A stretch of DNA of 64,000 nt from JBGPHT01 sp041484525 (GTDB taxonomy: Bacteria; Acidobacteriota; Terriglobia; Bryobacterales; Bryobacteraceae): the NCBI GenBank assembly GCA_041484525.1, contig JBGPHT010000017.1:1-64000 (forward strand), read 5' to 3'. The position numbers were made by a program, and so were the translations under genes. Below, piece after piece: positions 43,737 to 53,700 of the stretch (the stretch's first letter is position 1; each line of letters starts with the position of its first letter). The notes beneath the pieces were generated by a model. That model had not been told where the DNA came from and did no database searches. It was given only the letters and a program-made list of their open reading frames with translations.

Positions 43737-45113
43737 ATGCGATTACTGTCAAGGGTGGTTTGGTCGGAAGGTATGTACCTGGGGCCGCACCACTTCCAGG
43801 TCCAGAGCCGGTACTTCGAAGACTCCATCCAGTTCGCCACTTCGTCCCTCTGGTTCGCCTCCTACGGCCTGGCAGGCGTGGAACTGGACGCCGACGCGCT
43901 CCACAACGGCACCGTATCGCTGCTCCACGCGCGCGGCATTTTCCCCGACGGACTCCCCTTCAACATGCCGGAGTCGGACGCGCTGCCCGAGCCGCGCGCC
44001 ATCGCCGACCTCTTCCCGCCCACGCGCGACGGCATTACCGTGATGCTCGCCATCCCGCCGCGCAAGCCGAACGGTTTTAACTGCTCGATTCCGGAAGGGA
44101 ACGGCAACGGCGCAGCCGGCTTGCCGCTGATTTCGCCGCTCGATTCCCGCTACGTCGCCGAGTCGCGCGTGCTGCATGATGAGAACACCGGCTCCGACGA
44201 GCGCCCCATCCGGCTCGGCCGCAAAAACATGCGCCTCTTGATCGATACCGAACCAGCGGGCGACCTCAACACGCTGCCCGTGGCGCGCGTGGTGCGCGAC
44301 GGCTCGGGCCACTATGCTTACGATTCCGAGTTCGTCCCGCCCGTCCTCCAGATCGGCGCCAGCGCGCGCCTGATGCTGATGGTGCAGCGGCTCATCGATA
44401 TCCTCGACGAGAAAAGCGCCGCCATTTCGCGCGGCGCGGGCAAATCGCTCACCGAATTTTCCACGCGCGAGATCGCCAATTTCTGGCTGCTGCACGCCGT
44501 CAATTCCGCGCTGGCCCCGCTGCGCCACGAGCTGATCGCCAAGCGCGGCCATCCCGAGGAGCTGTACCTCGAGCTCTCGCGCCTGGCCGGCGCCCTGTGC
44601 ACGTTCGCCCTCGAATCGCACCCGCGCGACCTCCCGCTCTACCACCACGACAATCTGAGCGAATGCTTCCAGAAGCTCGACCGCCACATTCGGGCGCACC
44701 TCGAAACCATCGTTCCCACCAACTGCATTTCGATCCCGCTGACCGCGGCCGGCGATTATTTTTACGAAGGCGAGGTCACCGACCAGCGCTGCCTTTCACG
44801 GTCCCGCTGGGTGCTCGCCGTGCGATCGCAGATGGGCGAAGCCGAGCTGATGGCGAAAGCGCCGCAATTGATCAAAGTATGTTCGCCGTCCTTCGTACGC
44901 GAACTGGTGAAGCGCGCGCTGCCCGGTCTCGGCCTGACGCACTTGCCGGTACCGCCGGCGGCCATTTCCGCGCGCGTCGAGACGTTCTACTTCGGCATCA
45001 GCCGCAGCGGTCCGTGCTGGGACCACATGGCGCAGACGCGCCGCATCGGCGCCTACGTGCCGGGCGAGATTCCGAATCCTGAAGTCGAAATCCTAGTCGT
45101 GCTGGATAACTGA
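43737..45113 (+). CDS. tssK: T6SS baseplate protein TssK, canonical copy
   Basis: A 458-residue TssK. It begins with the standard SRVVWSEGMYLGPHHFQVQS and has ARGIFPDGLPFNMPESDALP, SEFVPPVLQIGASARL, FWLLHAVNSALAPLRHEL, FALESHPRDLPLYHHDNLS, the segment QLIKVCSPSFVRELVKRALP and the C-terminal IGAYVPGEIPNPEVEILVVL. ATG 43737 has AGGA 6 bp upstream; the frame is open further upstream but would overlap the divergent repeat protein. It leads the run tssK-tssL-tssM-kinase, with 2 bp to tssL. Together with the copy at 37193 it makes two TssK proteins in one system. Confidence 0.94.
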   Translation: MRLLSRVVWSEGMYLGPHHFQVQSRYFEDSIQFATSSLWFASYGLAGVELDADALHNGTVSLLHARGIFPDGLPFNMPESDALPEPRAIADLFPPTRDGITVMLAIPPRKPNGFNCSIPEGNGNGAAGLPLISPLDSRYVAESRVLHDENTGSDERPIRLGRKNMRLLIDTEPAGDLNTLPVARVVRDGSGHYAYDSEFVPPVLQIGASARLMLMVQRLIDILDEKSAAISRGAGKSLTEFSTREIANFWLLHAVNSALAPLRHELIAKRGHPEELYLELSRLAGALCTFALESHPRDLPLYHHDNLSECFQKLDRHIRAHLETIVPTNCISIPLTAAGDYFYEGEVTDQRCLSRSRWVLAVRSQMGEAELMAKAPQLIKVCSPSFVRELVKRALPGLGLTHLPVPPAAISARVETFYFGISRSGPCWDHMAQTRRIGAYVPGEIPNPEVEILVVLDN

Positions 45114-45115
45114 TT

Positions 45116-45816
45116 ATGTCTCCCTCCGTCGAAACCCGCAGGCCCGAGAACCTGGCTCTGATCTTCCAGGAAGTCCTCACCGCCATCGTGCGGCTGCGCG
45201 CCAATCGCCACGGCATCACGGACGCGCAGGCGTTCCGCCATCACACGCGCGATGCCCTCAAGAACGCCACCAACCAGGGGATGGCCGCGGGCTACCCGGC
45301 CGACGACGTGAAGCTCGGCACCTTCGCCGCGGTGGCGTTCTGGACGAATCCGTGCTCAATTCGCAGAATCCGATCTTCGGAGACTGGGTGCGCAAGCCGC
45401 TTCAGGAAGAACTGTTCGGCACTCACCTGGCGGGCGAAGTTTTCTTCCAGAACCTGCAGCAATTGCTCGGGCGCGCCGATTCGGCCGACCTCGCGGACGT
45501 GCTCGAAGTGCATTATCTCTGCCTGCTGCTCGGGTTCGGCGGACGCTATAGCGTGGGAAATCGCGGCGAGCTGTCGCACATCATGGACCTGACGGCGGAG
45601 AAGATCCGTCGCATTCGCGGCCGTTTCGGGCCGCTCTCTCCCGCATGGATGCTGCCCAATGAAACGCCACCAAGCCGCTCCGACCCGTGGGTGAAGCGCC
45701 TGGGGATCATCGCCGCCGTCTGCGCCGGGCTGATGGTGCTGCTGTTTGTCATATATAAGGTAGTGCTGAGCAGCGGAGTGCATGTCGCGGTAGCCGCCGC
45801 GGTGAGGTCCCTATGA
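45116..45816 (+). pseudogene. tssL: T6SS membrane protein TssL (DotU), one frameshift
   Basis: One locus of about 233 codons. The first frame (45116 to about 45340) gives NLALIFQEVLTAIVRLRANR and ADDVKLGTFAAVAF, the second (about 45341-45816) gives LDESVLNSQNPIFGDWVRKP, FFQNLQQLLGRAD, DVLEVHYLCLLLGFGGRYSV and a C-terminal TM helix (LGIIAAVCAGLMVLLFVIY). The family motif A-F-x-D-E is split exactly at the break: TTCTGGACGAA should read TTCCTGGACGAA, i.e. one C is missing at about 45340. If real, TssL would be cut after 75 residues and the T6SS dead; if a sequencing error, the gene is normal. The stop overlaps the tssM start (ATGA). Confidence 0.88.
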
Positions 45817-48800
45817 CCCCCGGCAAGAGCGACGAGATCGACGCGTTGGTACGCGAGGCGGAACAGAAGCTCGCCGCGGCGAAGCAAGCCGCCAATCTGG
45901 GCAGCCTGCCGGTCTTCATCTTGCTCGGCGACGTCGCCACCGCCAAGACCAGCGTGATGCTGAACTCCGGCCTCGAGCCCGAGTTGCTGGCCGGGCAGGT
46001 CTACGACGGCGGCAACGTCGTCTCCACGCGCACCTCCAACATCTGGTTTTCGCGGCGCGCGATTTTCGTCGAAGCCGGCGGCCGGCTTCTGGCCGATGCT
46101 GCCAACTGGCAGAAGCTTGTAAAGAAAATCGCGCCGAAAGCCGGAGCGCCGCGCGCCGTGATCGTCGCGTTCGATTGCGAAAACTTCACCAAGCCGGGCG
46201 CGCAGGATATCGTGACCAATACCGCGCGCGGGCTGCGGGCGCGGTTGGACGAGATCTCGCAGTCCATGGGAATCAACCTGCCGGTTTACGTGCTCTTCAC
46301 CCGGCTGGACCGGCTGCCGTTCTTCACCGAGTACGTCCGCAACCTGACCATGGATGAGGCGACGCAGGTGCTCGGCGCCACTCTGCCCATGCTCGGCAGC
46401 CGCAGCCAGGGCGTCTACGGAGAAGAGGAGAGCGCGCGACTCAACGGCAATTTCGAGCGCCTCTTCCGGTCGCTGGCGGATGCGCGGCCCGAGTTTCTGG
46501 CGCGTGAAACCGACCCGTCGAAGCTCCCCCCGGGATACGAATTCCCGCGCGAGTTCCGCAAGATCCGGGCGGCGGCGGTGCAGTTTCTGGTGGATCTCTG
46601 CCGTCCCAGCCAGTTGACCGTCGGTCCGTTCCTGCGCGGTTTCTACTTCACCGGCGTGCGCCCCGTGATCGTCAACGAGACCGCCCCGGTGGCCGCGGCT
46701 GCCCCGCAGCAGGGCGGGTTCGGCCAGGCTTCGGGCGCCACCGGCATCTTCCAAGCGGGCGCCATGCAGTCGCCGCAGGCCGCAGCCCCGCAAGTGACCG
46801 GGACGCGCAAAGTGCCGCAGTGGCTCTTCCTCAGCCACCTGTTTAACGACGTCCTGATGGCCGACCGCGCGGCACTGGGCGCCAGCGGGTCGAGCACCAA
46901 GACCAGTGGCCTGCGCCGCATTCTGTTCGCTACCGCGGCCGCCCTCTGCTTCCTGCTGACCATCGCGTTTACCATTTCTTTCTTCAACAATCGCGGTCTC
47001 GAATCGCAGGTTCGCGAGGCCGCGCAGGGTATCTCGTCCGCCGAATCCACCGGCGCCGACCTGGCCTCGTCCAATTCGCTGCGCAAGCTGGACACGCTGC
47101 GCCAGGCAATCGAGAAGCTCGTGAAATACCGCCGCGAAGGCTCACCCTTCAGCTACCGATGGGGTCTGTTCGTGGGCGACGATTTGTATCCCGAAGCGCG
47201 CCGCGTTTACTTCGACCGCTTCAAGCAGTTGCTCTTCGCGCAGACGCAAGGCGGGATGCTGCAATCCCTGCGCAGCCTGCCTGCCACTCCGGGTCCCGAA
47301 TACGGGCCCACCTACGACGCGCTGAAGGCGTACCTCATCACCACGTCGCACCACGACAAGAGCACCCGCCTGTTCCTCACGCCGGTGTTGATGCGCTGGT
47401 GGAGCGCGAACCGCACGATCGATCCCGATCGCCTGCAGCTCGGCACGAAGCAGGCGGATTTCTACGCCGAGGAGCTGAAGGAATCGAACCCATATTCGAG
47501 CGAGAACGACGGCCAGGCCATCGAGAAGGCGCGCCGTTATCTGGCGCAGTTCGCTGGCGCCGAGCGCGTATACGCCTTCATGATTGCGGAGGCGGGGAAG
47601 AACAATCCACCCATCAATTTCAACCGCCAGTTCCCGGGGTCGGCGCAGGTAGTGGTCGAATTGCACGAGGTGCCGGGCGCATTTTCAAAGGGCGGATGGG
47701 CGTTCATGAAGGACGCCATCGCGCATGCCGACCGCTACTTCTCCGGAGAATCGTGGGTGCTCGGCGAGCAGGCCTCGGCCAACATCGACCGCACCAAGCT
47801 CGATCAGGACCTGAAGTCGCGCTACTACGGTGATTTCGTCCGCGAGTGGCGCACCTACGTGAAGTCGGCCAGCATTATCCGGTATGCCTCGTTGAAGGAC
47901 GCATCGCAGAAGCTGCAGACTCTTTCCGGCAATCAGTCGCCGTTGCTGGCGCTGTTCTGCGTGGCTTCGCAAAACACGGCCGTGGATGATCCTAACGTAG
48001 CCAACCTGTTCCAGCCTCTGCAGACCGTGGTGCCGCCGGCGTGCGCCGACCGCTACATCGCGCCGCCGAACCAGAACTACATGGGCGCGCTGGTGACGCT
48101 GCAGACCGCTCTTGAAGGCATCGCCAATCAGCCCGGCCAGCCGAACGACGGGGCTGCGGCCGCCACTCTCAGCAACGCCACGCAGGCCAAAGTCACCACG
48201 CGGCAGATGGCGCAGGCCTTCCGCCTGGATGCCGAGGGTCACATCGAAGTCAACGCGCAGAAGCTGCTCGAGGATCCCATCGTGTACGTGGAGGGCTTGC
48301 TGCGCACGCTCGGTCCGGCCGAATTGAATGGCAAGGGGAAGGCGCTGTGCGCGCAGATTCGTCCCGTGATGGCCAAGTATCCGTTCACGCCGGGATCGAC
48401 CGTGCAGGCCACGATGGCCGATATCGACAGCGTCTTCAAACCGAAGGAAGGCGCTCTCTGGCAATTCTACGACGCCAATCTGTCGAAGGCTGTGACGCGC
48501 CAGGGTTCGCAGTTCGCGCCCAATCCGACGGGCGGAATGAACATCAGTCCGGCGTTCCTCGGATTCCTGAATCACGCCGCCGCGTTCAGCGATGCCGCGT
48601 ATCCGGGCGGTGCGGCGTCGGCCAAATTCACGTACTCGATGAAGCCCGTGATGTCGCCCGACACGTCGAGTCTGAAGCTCGCGGTGGATGGCCAGACGGC
48701 GGATTTCAGCGGCGGCAATCCGGCCGCCAAGCAGTTCACCTGGCCCGGCAGCGCGAGCGGCCTGCTGTTGACCGTGAAGTTCAAAGGCGGCAGCGAATTC

Positions 48801-49037
48801 ACTTACCCGAACTACGATGGCTTGTGGGCGGTCTTCCAATTCGTGGGCGACGCCGACAAGCGCACCGGCTCGCTGATCGAGATGAACCTGCGCGGCGGCA
48901 AGCAAGGCCGGCCCGTATTGAATCAGGCAACCGGGCAGCCGGTGACCGTGCGCTTCGAGATCGGCGCCAATCCTCCGATCTTCGATAAAGGATACTTCAG
49001 CGGACTAAGCTGCGTATCCGATGTGGCACGTCCGTAA
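45813..49037 (+). CDS. tssM: T6SS membrane protein TssM (IcmF) without N-terminal hairpin
   Basis: A 1074-residue TssM, the inner-membrane to periplasm part of the T6SS membrane complex. Residues 34-48 (FILLGDVATAKTSVM) are the P-loop, with A-K-T instead of G-K-T; 162-166 (FTRLD) stands for the T-K-x-D motif. The conserved DWRTY-like region reads DFVREWRTYVKSA, and the C-terminal part contains KFKGGSEFTYPNYDGLWAVFQ. Only one TM helix is seen (369-391). The usual two N-terminal TM helices are missing, because the protein starts directly before the nucleotide-binding domain and the upstream codons belong to tssL. An Ala/Gln-rich stretch (293-330) lies before the TM helix. Confidence 0.9.
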   Translation: MTPGKSDEIDALVREAEQKLAAAKQAANLGSLPVFILLGDVATAKTSVMLNSGLEPELLAGQVYDGGNVVSTRTSNIWFSRRAIFVEAGGRLLADAANWQKLVKKIAPKAGAPRAVIVAFDCENFTKPGAQDIVTNTARGLRARLDEISQSMGINLPVYVLFTRLDRLPFFTEYVRNLTMDEATQVLGATLPMLGSRSQGVYGEEESARLNGNFERLFRSLADARPEFLARETDPSKLPPGYEFPREFRKIRAAAVQFLVDLCRPSQLTVGPFLRGFYFTGVRPVIVNETAPVAAAAPQQGGFGQASGATGIFQAGAMQSPQAAAPQVTGTRKVPQWLFLSHLFNDVLMADRAALGASGSSTKTSGLRRILFATAAALCFLLTIAFTISFFNNRGLESQVREAAQGISSAESTGADLASSNSLRKLDTLRQAIEKLVKYRREGSPFSYRWGLFVGDDLYPEARRVYFDRFKQLLFAQTQGGMLQSLRSLPATPGPEYGPTYDALKAYLITTSHHDKSTRLFLTPVLMRWWSANRTIDPDRLQLGTKQADFYAEELKESNPYSSENDGQAIEKARRYLAQFAGAERVYAFMIAEAGKNNPPINFNRQFPGSAQVVVELHEVPGAFSKGGWAFMKDAIAHADRYFSGESWVLGEQASANIDRTKLDQDLKSRYYGDFVREWRTYVKSASIIRYASLKDASQKLQTLSGNQSPLLALFCVASQNTAVDDPNVANLFQPLQTVVPPACADRYIAPPNQNYMGALVTLQTALEGIANQPGQPNDGAAAATLSNATQAKVTTRQMAQAFRLDAEGHIEVNAQKLLEDPIVYVEGLLRTLGPAELNGKGKALCAQIRPVMAKYPFTPGSTVQATMADIDSVFKPKEGALWQFYDANLSKAVTRQGSQFAPNPTGGMNISPAFLGFLNHAAAFSDAAYPGGAASAKFTYSMKPVMSPDTSSLKLAVDGQTADFSGGNPAAKQFTWPGSASGLLLTVKFKGGSEFTYPNYDGLWAVFQFVGDADKRTGSLIEMNLRGGKQGRPVLNQATGQPVTVRFEIGANPPIFDKGYFSGLSCVSDVARP

Positions 49038-49039
49038 AC

Positions 49040-50668
49040 ATGCAACTCCCCGCCCGCATCGGCAAGTACGAGCTCCAGGAATTCCTCGGCGGCGGCATGT
49101 CGCACGTCTATCGTGCGCTCGATACGGTGATCGGCCGGACCGTCGCCGTCAAGATTCTCACCGAGCAGGGCTGCGAGGACGCCGAGGCCAAGGCGCGGTT
49201 CCTGGCCGAAGCGCGTATGGCGGGCAACTTCACGCACGACAACGTCCTCAGCATTTACGATTTCGGCGAAGACGAGCAGCATCACCCGTTCATGGTGATG
49301 GAGCTTCTGCGCGGCGAAGACCTGCGGCACGCCATCAAGAACGGCCATCTCGGCGATCTCAAGGGCAAGCTGAAGGCCGCCGCCCAGGCGGCGCGCGCGC
49401 TCGAATACATCCACACCCAGAAAGTCATCCACCGCGATATCAAGCCGGAAAATATCCACATCAGCACGACGGGCGTGGTGAAGCTGATGGATTTCGGCAT
49501 CGCCAAAACCGAAGGCCTGCAGATGACGCGCGCCGGCTACGTGCTGGGCACGCCGTACTACATGGCGCCCGAGCAGGTGATGGGCTCGAACATCACCGAG
49601 CAGGTGGACGTCTACGCATTCGGCATCCTGCTGTTCGAAATGATGACGGGCTCGAAGCCGATCTCGGGCGATGCTGTGGAGCGCATCTTCTATAGCATCC
49701 TGAACGAGCCGTTGAACGTGGAGCCGATGCGTACGGCGGGCGCTCCGGAGTCGATCGTCAGCCTGGTGGCGCAGTGCACGCTGAAGAAGCCGGCCGAGCG
49801 GCCGCAGGGCTTCGGACCGGTAGTGGCGGAACTGGATCGCGTGTTGATGGAATTGGACGCGCCGACGATGACGATGCCGCAGGCGGTGCTGGCGCCCCCC
49901 GCGCGTCCGGCGTGGGTGCTGCCGGCGGTGGTGGCGGCGATCGCGCTGCTGGCCGTGGGATTGTACTTCGCCACGCGCCCGAAGCCGGCGCCGCCTCCGG
50001 GACCGGAGTTGGCGAAGACCCAGTCCATGCCGTCGGGCGACATGGTGCTGGTTCCCGCGGGCCCGTTCCTGTTCGGCGAGAAGAAAGAACAAACCGAGCA
50101 GCCGGCGTTTTATATCGACAAGACGGAAGTGACCAACGCGGCCTACCAGAAGTTTGCCAGCGAGACGCATCGGGAACTGCCGCCTGACTTTCCGCCGGAC
50201 AAGCCGGATTATCCGGTGGTGAACGTTACGATTCTGGACGCGCGGGATTTCGCGACGTGGGCGGGGAAGCGTCTGCCTACGGCACGCGAGTGGGAGAAGG
50301 CGGCGCGGGGTACTGACGGACGGCTGTTTCCATGGGGCAATGAGAAGGACCCGGCGCGGGCCAATGTGGGAACCGGCGAGATCCGTCCGGCGACCGCGAC
50401 GCCACAAAGCGCGAGTCCGAGCGGCGCTCTCAATATGGTGGGAAACGTCTGGGAGCTGGTGCAGGAACTGAGCACGCCCACCCAACAGTCGATCGACACT
50501 TTTGCCAGGCTGGTCACGCCTGCGCCCAAGAGCGACGATCTGTGGTACCAGATTCGCGGCTCGTCATTTGCCAAGGCGGAAACGCTGGAAGATGGCGCCG
50601 TTTGGGACAAGACCACAGTTCCGGCGCGGTGGAAGAACGGGAACATCGGGTTTCGCTGCGTGAAATAG
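49040..50668 (+). CDS. Membrane Ser/Thr kinase fused to a formylglycine-enzyme (TagR-like) domain
   Basis: A 542-residue protein. Residues 10-270 form a complete Hanks-type kinase: glycine loop LGGGMSHVY (16-24), catalytic Lys K38 in VAVKIL, HRDIKPEN (131-138), DFGIAK (151-156), APEQ (176-179). One TM helix spans 292-311. Residues 333-541 are a formylglycine-generating-enzyme/SUMF1 fold (DMVLVPAGPFLFGEKK, FYIDKTEVTNAAYQKF, RLPTAREWEKAARG, NMVGNVWELVQE, NIGFRCVK) facing the periplasm. The catalytic cysteines of true formylglycine enzymes are absent, so it is a sensor. In Pseudomonas T6SS the kinase PpkA works with the separate SUMF1-like TagR; here both are one protein. It follows tssM by 2 bp. 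Confidence 0.9.
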   Translation: MQLPARIGKYELQEFLGGGMSHVYRALDTVIGRTVAVKILTEQGCEDAEAKARFLAEARMAGNFTHDNVLSIYDFGEDEQHHPFMVMELLRGEDLRHAIKNGHLGDLKGKLKAAAQAARALEYIHTQKVIHRDIKPENIHISTTGVVKLMDFGIAKTEGLQMTRAGYVLGTPYYMAPEQVMGSNITEQVDVYAFGILLFEMMTGSKPISGDAVERIFYSILNEPLNVEPMRTAGAPESIVSLVAQCTLKKPAERPQGFGPVVAELDRVLMELDAPTMTMPQAVLAPPARPAWVLPAVVAAIALLAVGLYFATRPKPAPPPGPELAKTQSMPSGDMVLVPAGPFLFGEKKEQTEQPAFYIDKTEVTNAAYQKFASETHRELPPDFPPDKPDYPVVNVTILDARDFATWAGKRLPTAREWEKAARGTDGRLFPWGNEKDPARANVGTGEIRPATATPQSASPSGALNMVGNVWELVQELSTPTQQSIDTFARLVTPAPKSDDLWYQIRGSSFAKAETLEDGAVWDKTTVPARWKNGNIGFRCVK

Positions 50669-50723
50669 ACTCGAACGAACCTTGGTTAAAGGATTCGCTC
50701 TCTCCAGCCGATATGTATTAGAG

Positions 50724-53700
50724 ATGACGACGGCGTGGCCCATCTTGATCGTTGGGGTGGCGCTCACCACCGTACCACCGGTTGCCGGCCATGCCGGCGA
50801 GTGGAGAACCTGGCAAGCCGGTCAAGGACTTGGCGATTCCTTCATTGCCGGTCTGAGCCGGGACGGAACCGGCGCAATCTGGGCGGTACACGGCGATTTT
50901 CCGGCTCTCACCCGGATGGACGGCCGCACCTTCGATCTCATTGGGTCGCCGGCCCTTTACAACCGGTTTGAGACGCTCGACGGGAAGAGCGGCTGGATGG
51001 CCGATCGGCTTGGTCTCCACCATTCCCGGAATGGCGTCTGGAGCGATTTCCCGGAACTGAAGTTCATCGTCCCGTCGTATTACGACCAATTGCGCGTAGC
51101 GGATCTTGGGGACTCGCACGCGCTGCTCGTCTTCCCGGACCGGCTGGCGGACCTCTCGGCGGCGACACGCCGAATGGACACGTTACCGGTTCCGCCGCGG
51201 GCCTCCGCGATTGGCCGCCTGGTGTTGCTGGAACGCGCTCTCGATGGCAGCATCTGGGTGATCGGCGAGAAGGGAGTTGCCAACCTTATATACAGCCGGC
51301 TGGATCCTGCGGCGTTGCGTTGGAAGGAATACCCTTTTGGCGACCTCCGAATTACCAACCCGACGCACGCCGTGGCCTGCGTGGGCGGCGAACTCTTCGT
51401 TACCGGCACCCACAAGCAGACGGCGCGCAGCGTGGCTCTGCGGCTGGTGGACGGGAAGTGGGAGATAATTGCGCAGCAGAACCACGGCGGCCAATCGCTG
51501 TTTGCCTGGCGCGACGGAGACGGCGATCTGTGGCTGTCCGACAGCGATGTCCTGCTTCGCAAGCCGGCCGGGAAACGAGGAGCCGAATGGACAGTAGTAG
51601 AGCCATCGAACGAAGTGCTGTCGGCCAAGGTGACGCAGGTTCTGGCCAACCCCGACGGCAGCTTTTTCGTGGCGACGACACGCGGCATGGCCCTGCATGT
51701 CATGAGCCCATGGAAGGCATTCGGCGTAACTCGGGACTCGCGCGGAAAACCCCTCGATCTTCGCCAGCACCTCACCGCCCTGCTCGAAGACCGGCAGCAG
51801 CGCATGTGGCTGCGCGGGCAGCACAGCCTGTTCCGATTCGATCGGGGAACGTGGAGCGAGTTTACGTTCCCCAAGGAATATATCGTCGATTACAACCAGG
51901 CGAACTCGCTCGAAGAGTTGGCCGACGGAAGAATTCTGATCCAGCTCGAAGCCCCTCCCTGGCTGGGGTCCTTTGATTCCAGGACGGAGCGGTTCTCCGT
52001 CATCCCGGCGCCCGCAGGATTCCGGCCGTTCATGTTCTGCCGCCGTGCCGGCGGAGGACTCGCCGTGCTGCTGGTGGCCCTCAGCGGCGGCTCGGATGCA
52101 TTGGGCGTCCTGGACAAGGATTCGATTTCGGATGTCCGCTCGATCGGCGCCAGGTGGAATCTGAACTATCCGCGCGCCATGCTCGAAAACGGCGCGGGCG
52201 AGTTGTGGATGGCCGGAACGGCCGGGATGGGCAGGTATGCGCAGGGGAAATTCGAACGCATCGAAGACCCGCCGCCCGAGACTATCCCACAGGTTCCGCC
52301 AAGACCCCGCAGCAAGAGCGTGTATGGCCTGCTGGCGGAGCCGGACGGGCACGTGCTCGTGGGCGGCAAGGAAGCATTGTATCGTTGGACAGGAAAACGG
52401 CTGGAGCTGGTGGCGGACCGGATCGATACCGCGCGCGCCCTGATCGTCGACCGCTCCGGAACTTTCTGGGCTGCTTCCGGTTCCGGCCTCTTCAGGACCC
52501 TGGCTTCGAGACGCCCTGGGCTGCACCACGCAGCCGGAGATTGGATCGCCAATGACACGTTTGACGGCTTGCCCTCCAGCGTGGCGCAGTCCATCCTGCA
52601 GGATTCCGCGGGACGCTTGTGGGTGGGTACGAACAAGGGACCGGCGGTGTACCTTTCGCAGACGGACCATGATGCGCCCACCGCCGCCATCCGGGCCGAC
52701 CAGAACTCCAGCCAAGCGGCGCCATCGGGAGAGTTCCGCATCATCTTCACGGGGAAGGACCGATGGGACCTCACGCCGCCCGAGTTGCTGGAGTTCTCGC
52801 ACCGGCTCGACGACGGTCCGTGGACGGCATTCGGGCGCCCGGCGATGGCCGCCTTCGATTCGCTGTCGCCGGGGAAGCATGTCTTCGAAGTGGTGGCGGC
52901 CGACCGCCAGGGAAACGTGGGCCGGACACCGGCGCGCCTGGAGTTCTCGGTGATAGCGCCCTGGTACCGGACTGGCGGTTTTCTGGGCCTGCTGGCCCTC
53001 GCGATCGTGACCATCTCCTACCTGGTGTGGCGGGTGTTCCATCAGGTCCGCCAGCTTTCACGGGCGTGGCAGCAGGCGGAGGCGGCGAATCGGGCGAAGA
53101 GCGATTTTCTGGCCAACATGAGCCACGAAATCCGCACACCGATGAACGGCGTCATCGGGATGGCGGAGCTGGCGTTGAGCAGTGACGTCCCGGCTGAACA
53201 GCGGGAGTACATGGAGATGGTCCGCAGTTCGGGGCGTGTCCTGCTCACCGTCCTCAACGACATTCTGGACTTTTCGAAGATCGAGGCCCGCAAGCTGGAG
53301 CTGGATTCGGTTCCTTTTGGGCTGCGGCAGAGCGTGGCAGAAGCCCTGCGCCCGATCGCGGTGGTAGCTCGTGAAAAGGGTCTCCATCTGGCATGCTCTG
53401 TGGGCGACGACGTGCCGGACGGGCTGATCGGCGATCCCGGCCGGTTTCGGCAGGTGATCCTCAACCTCATCGGCAACGCCATCAAATTCACCCGGCAGGG
53501 AGAGGTGGTCGTCTCCGTCCAACTGCAGGCGCAGAGCGCAGGGAGCGGCACGCTGCACGTTGCGGTGCGGGACACTGGAATCGGCATTCCTCCCGAGAAG
53601 CAGCAGATCGTCTTCGAGGCTTTTGCGCAGGCCAGTGCCAGCACCACCCGCAGCTATGGCGGCACCGGCTTGGGCCTCTCCATTTCGAAGCAGTTAGTGG

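Noticed and set aside
45352..45816. Separate small membrane protein after a truncated tssL
   Set aside because: Both parts together make one TssL; adding one base restores the family motif across the junction.
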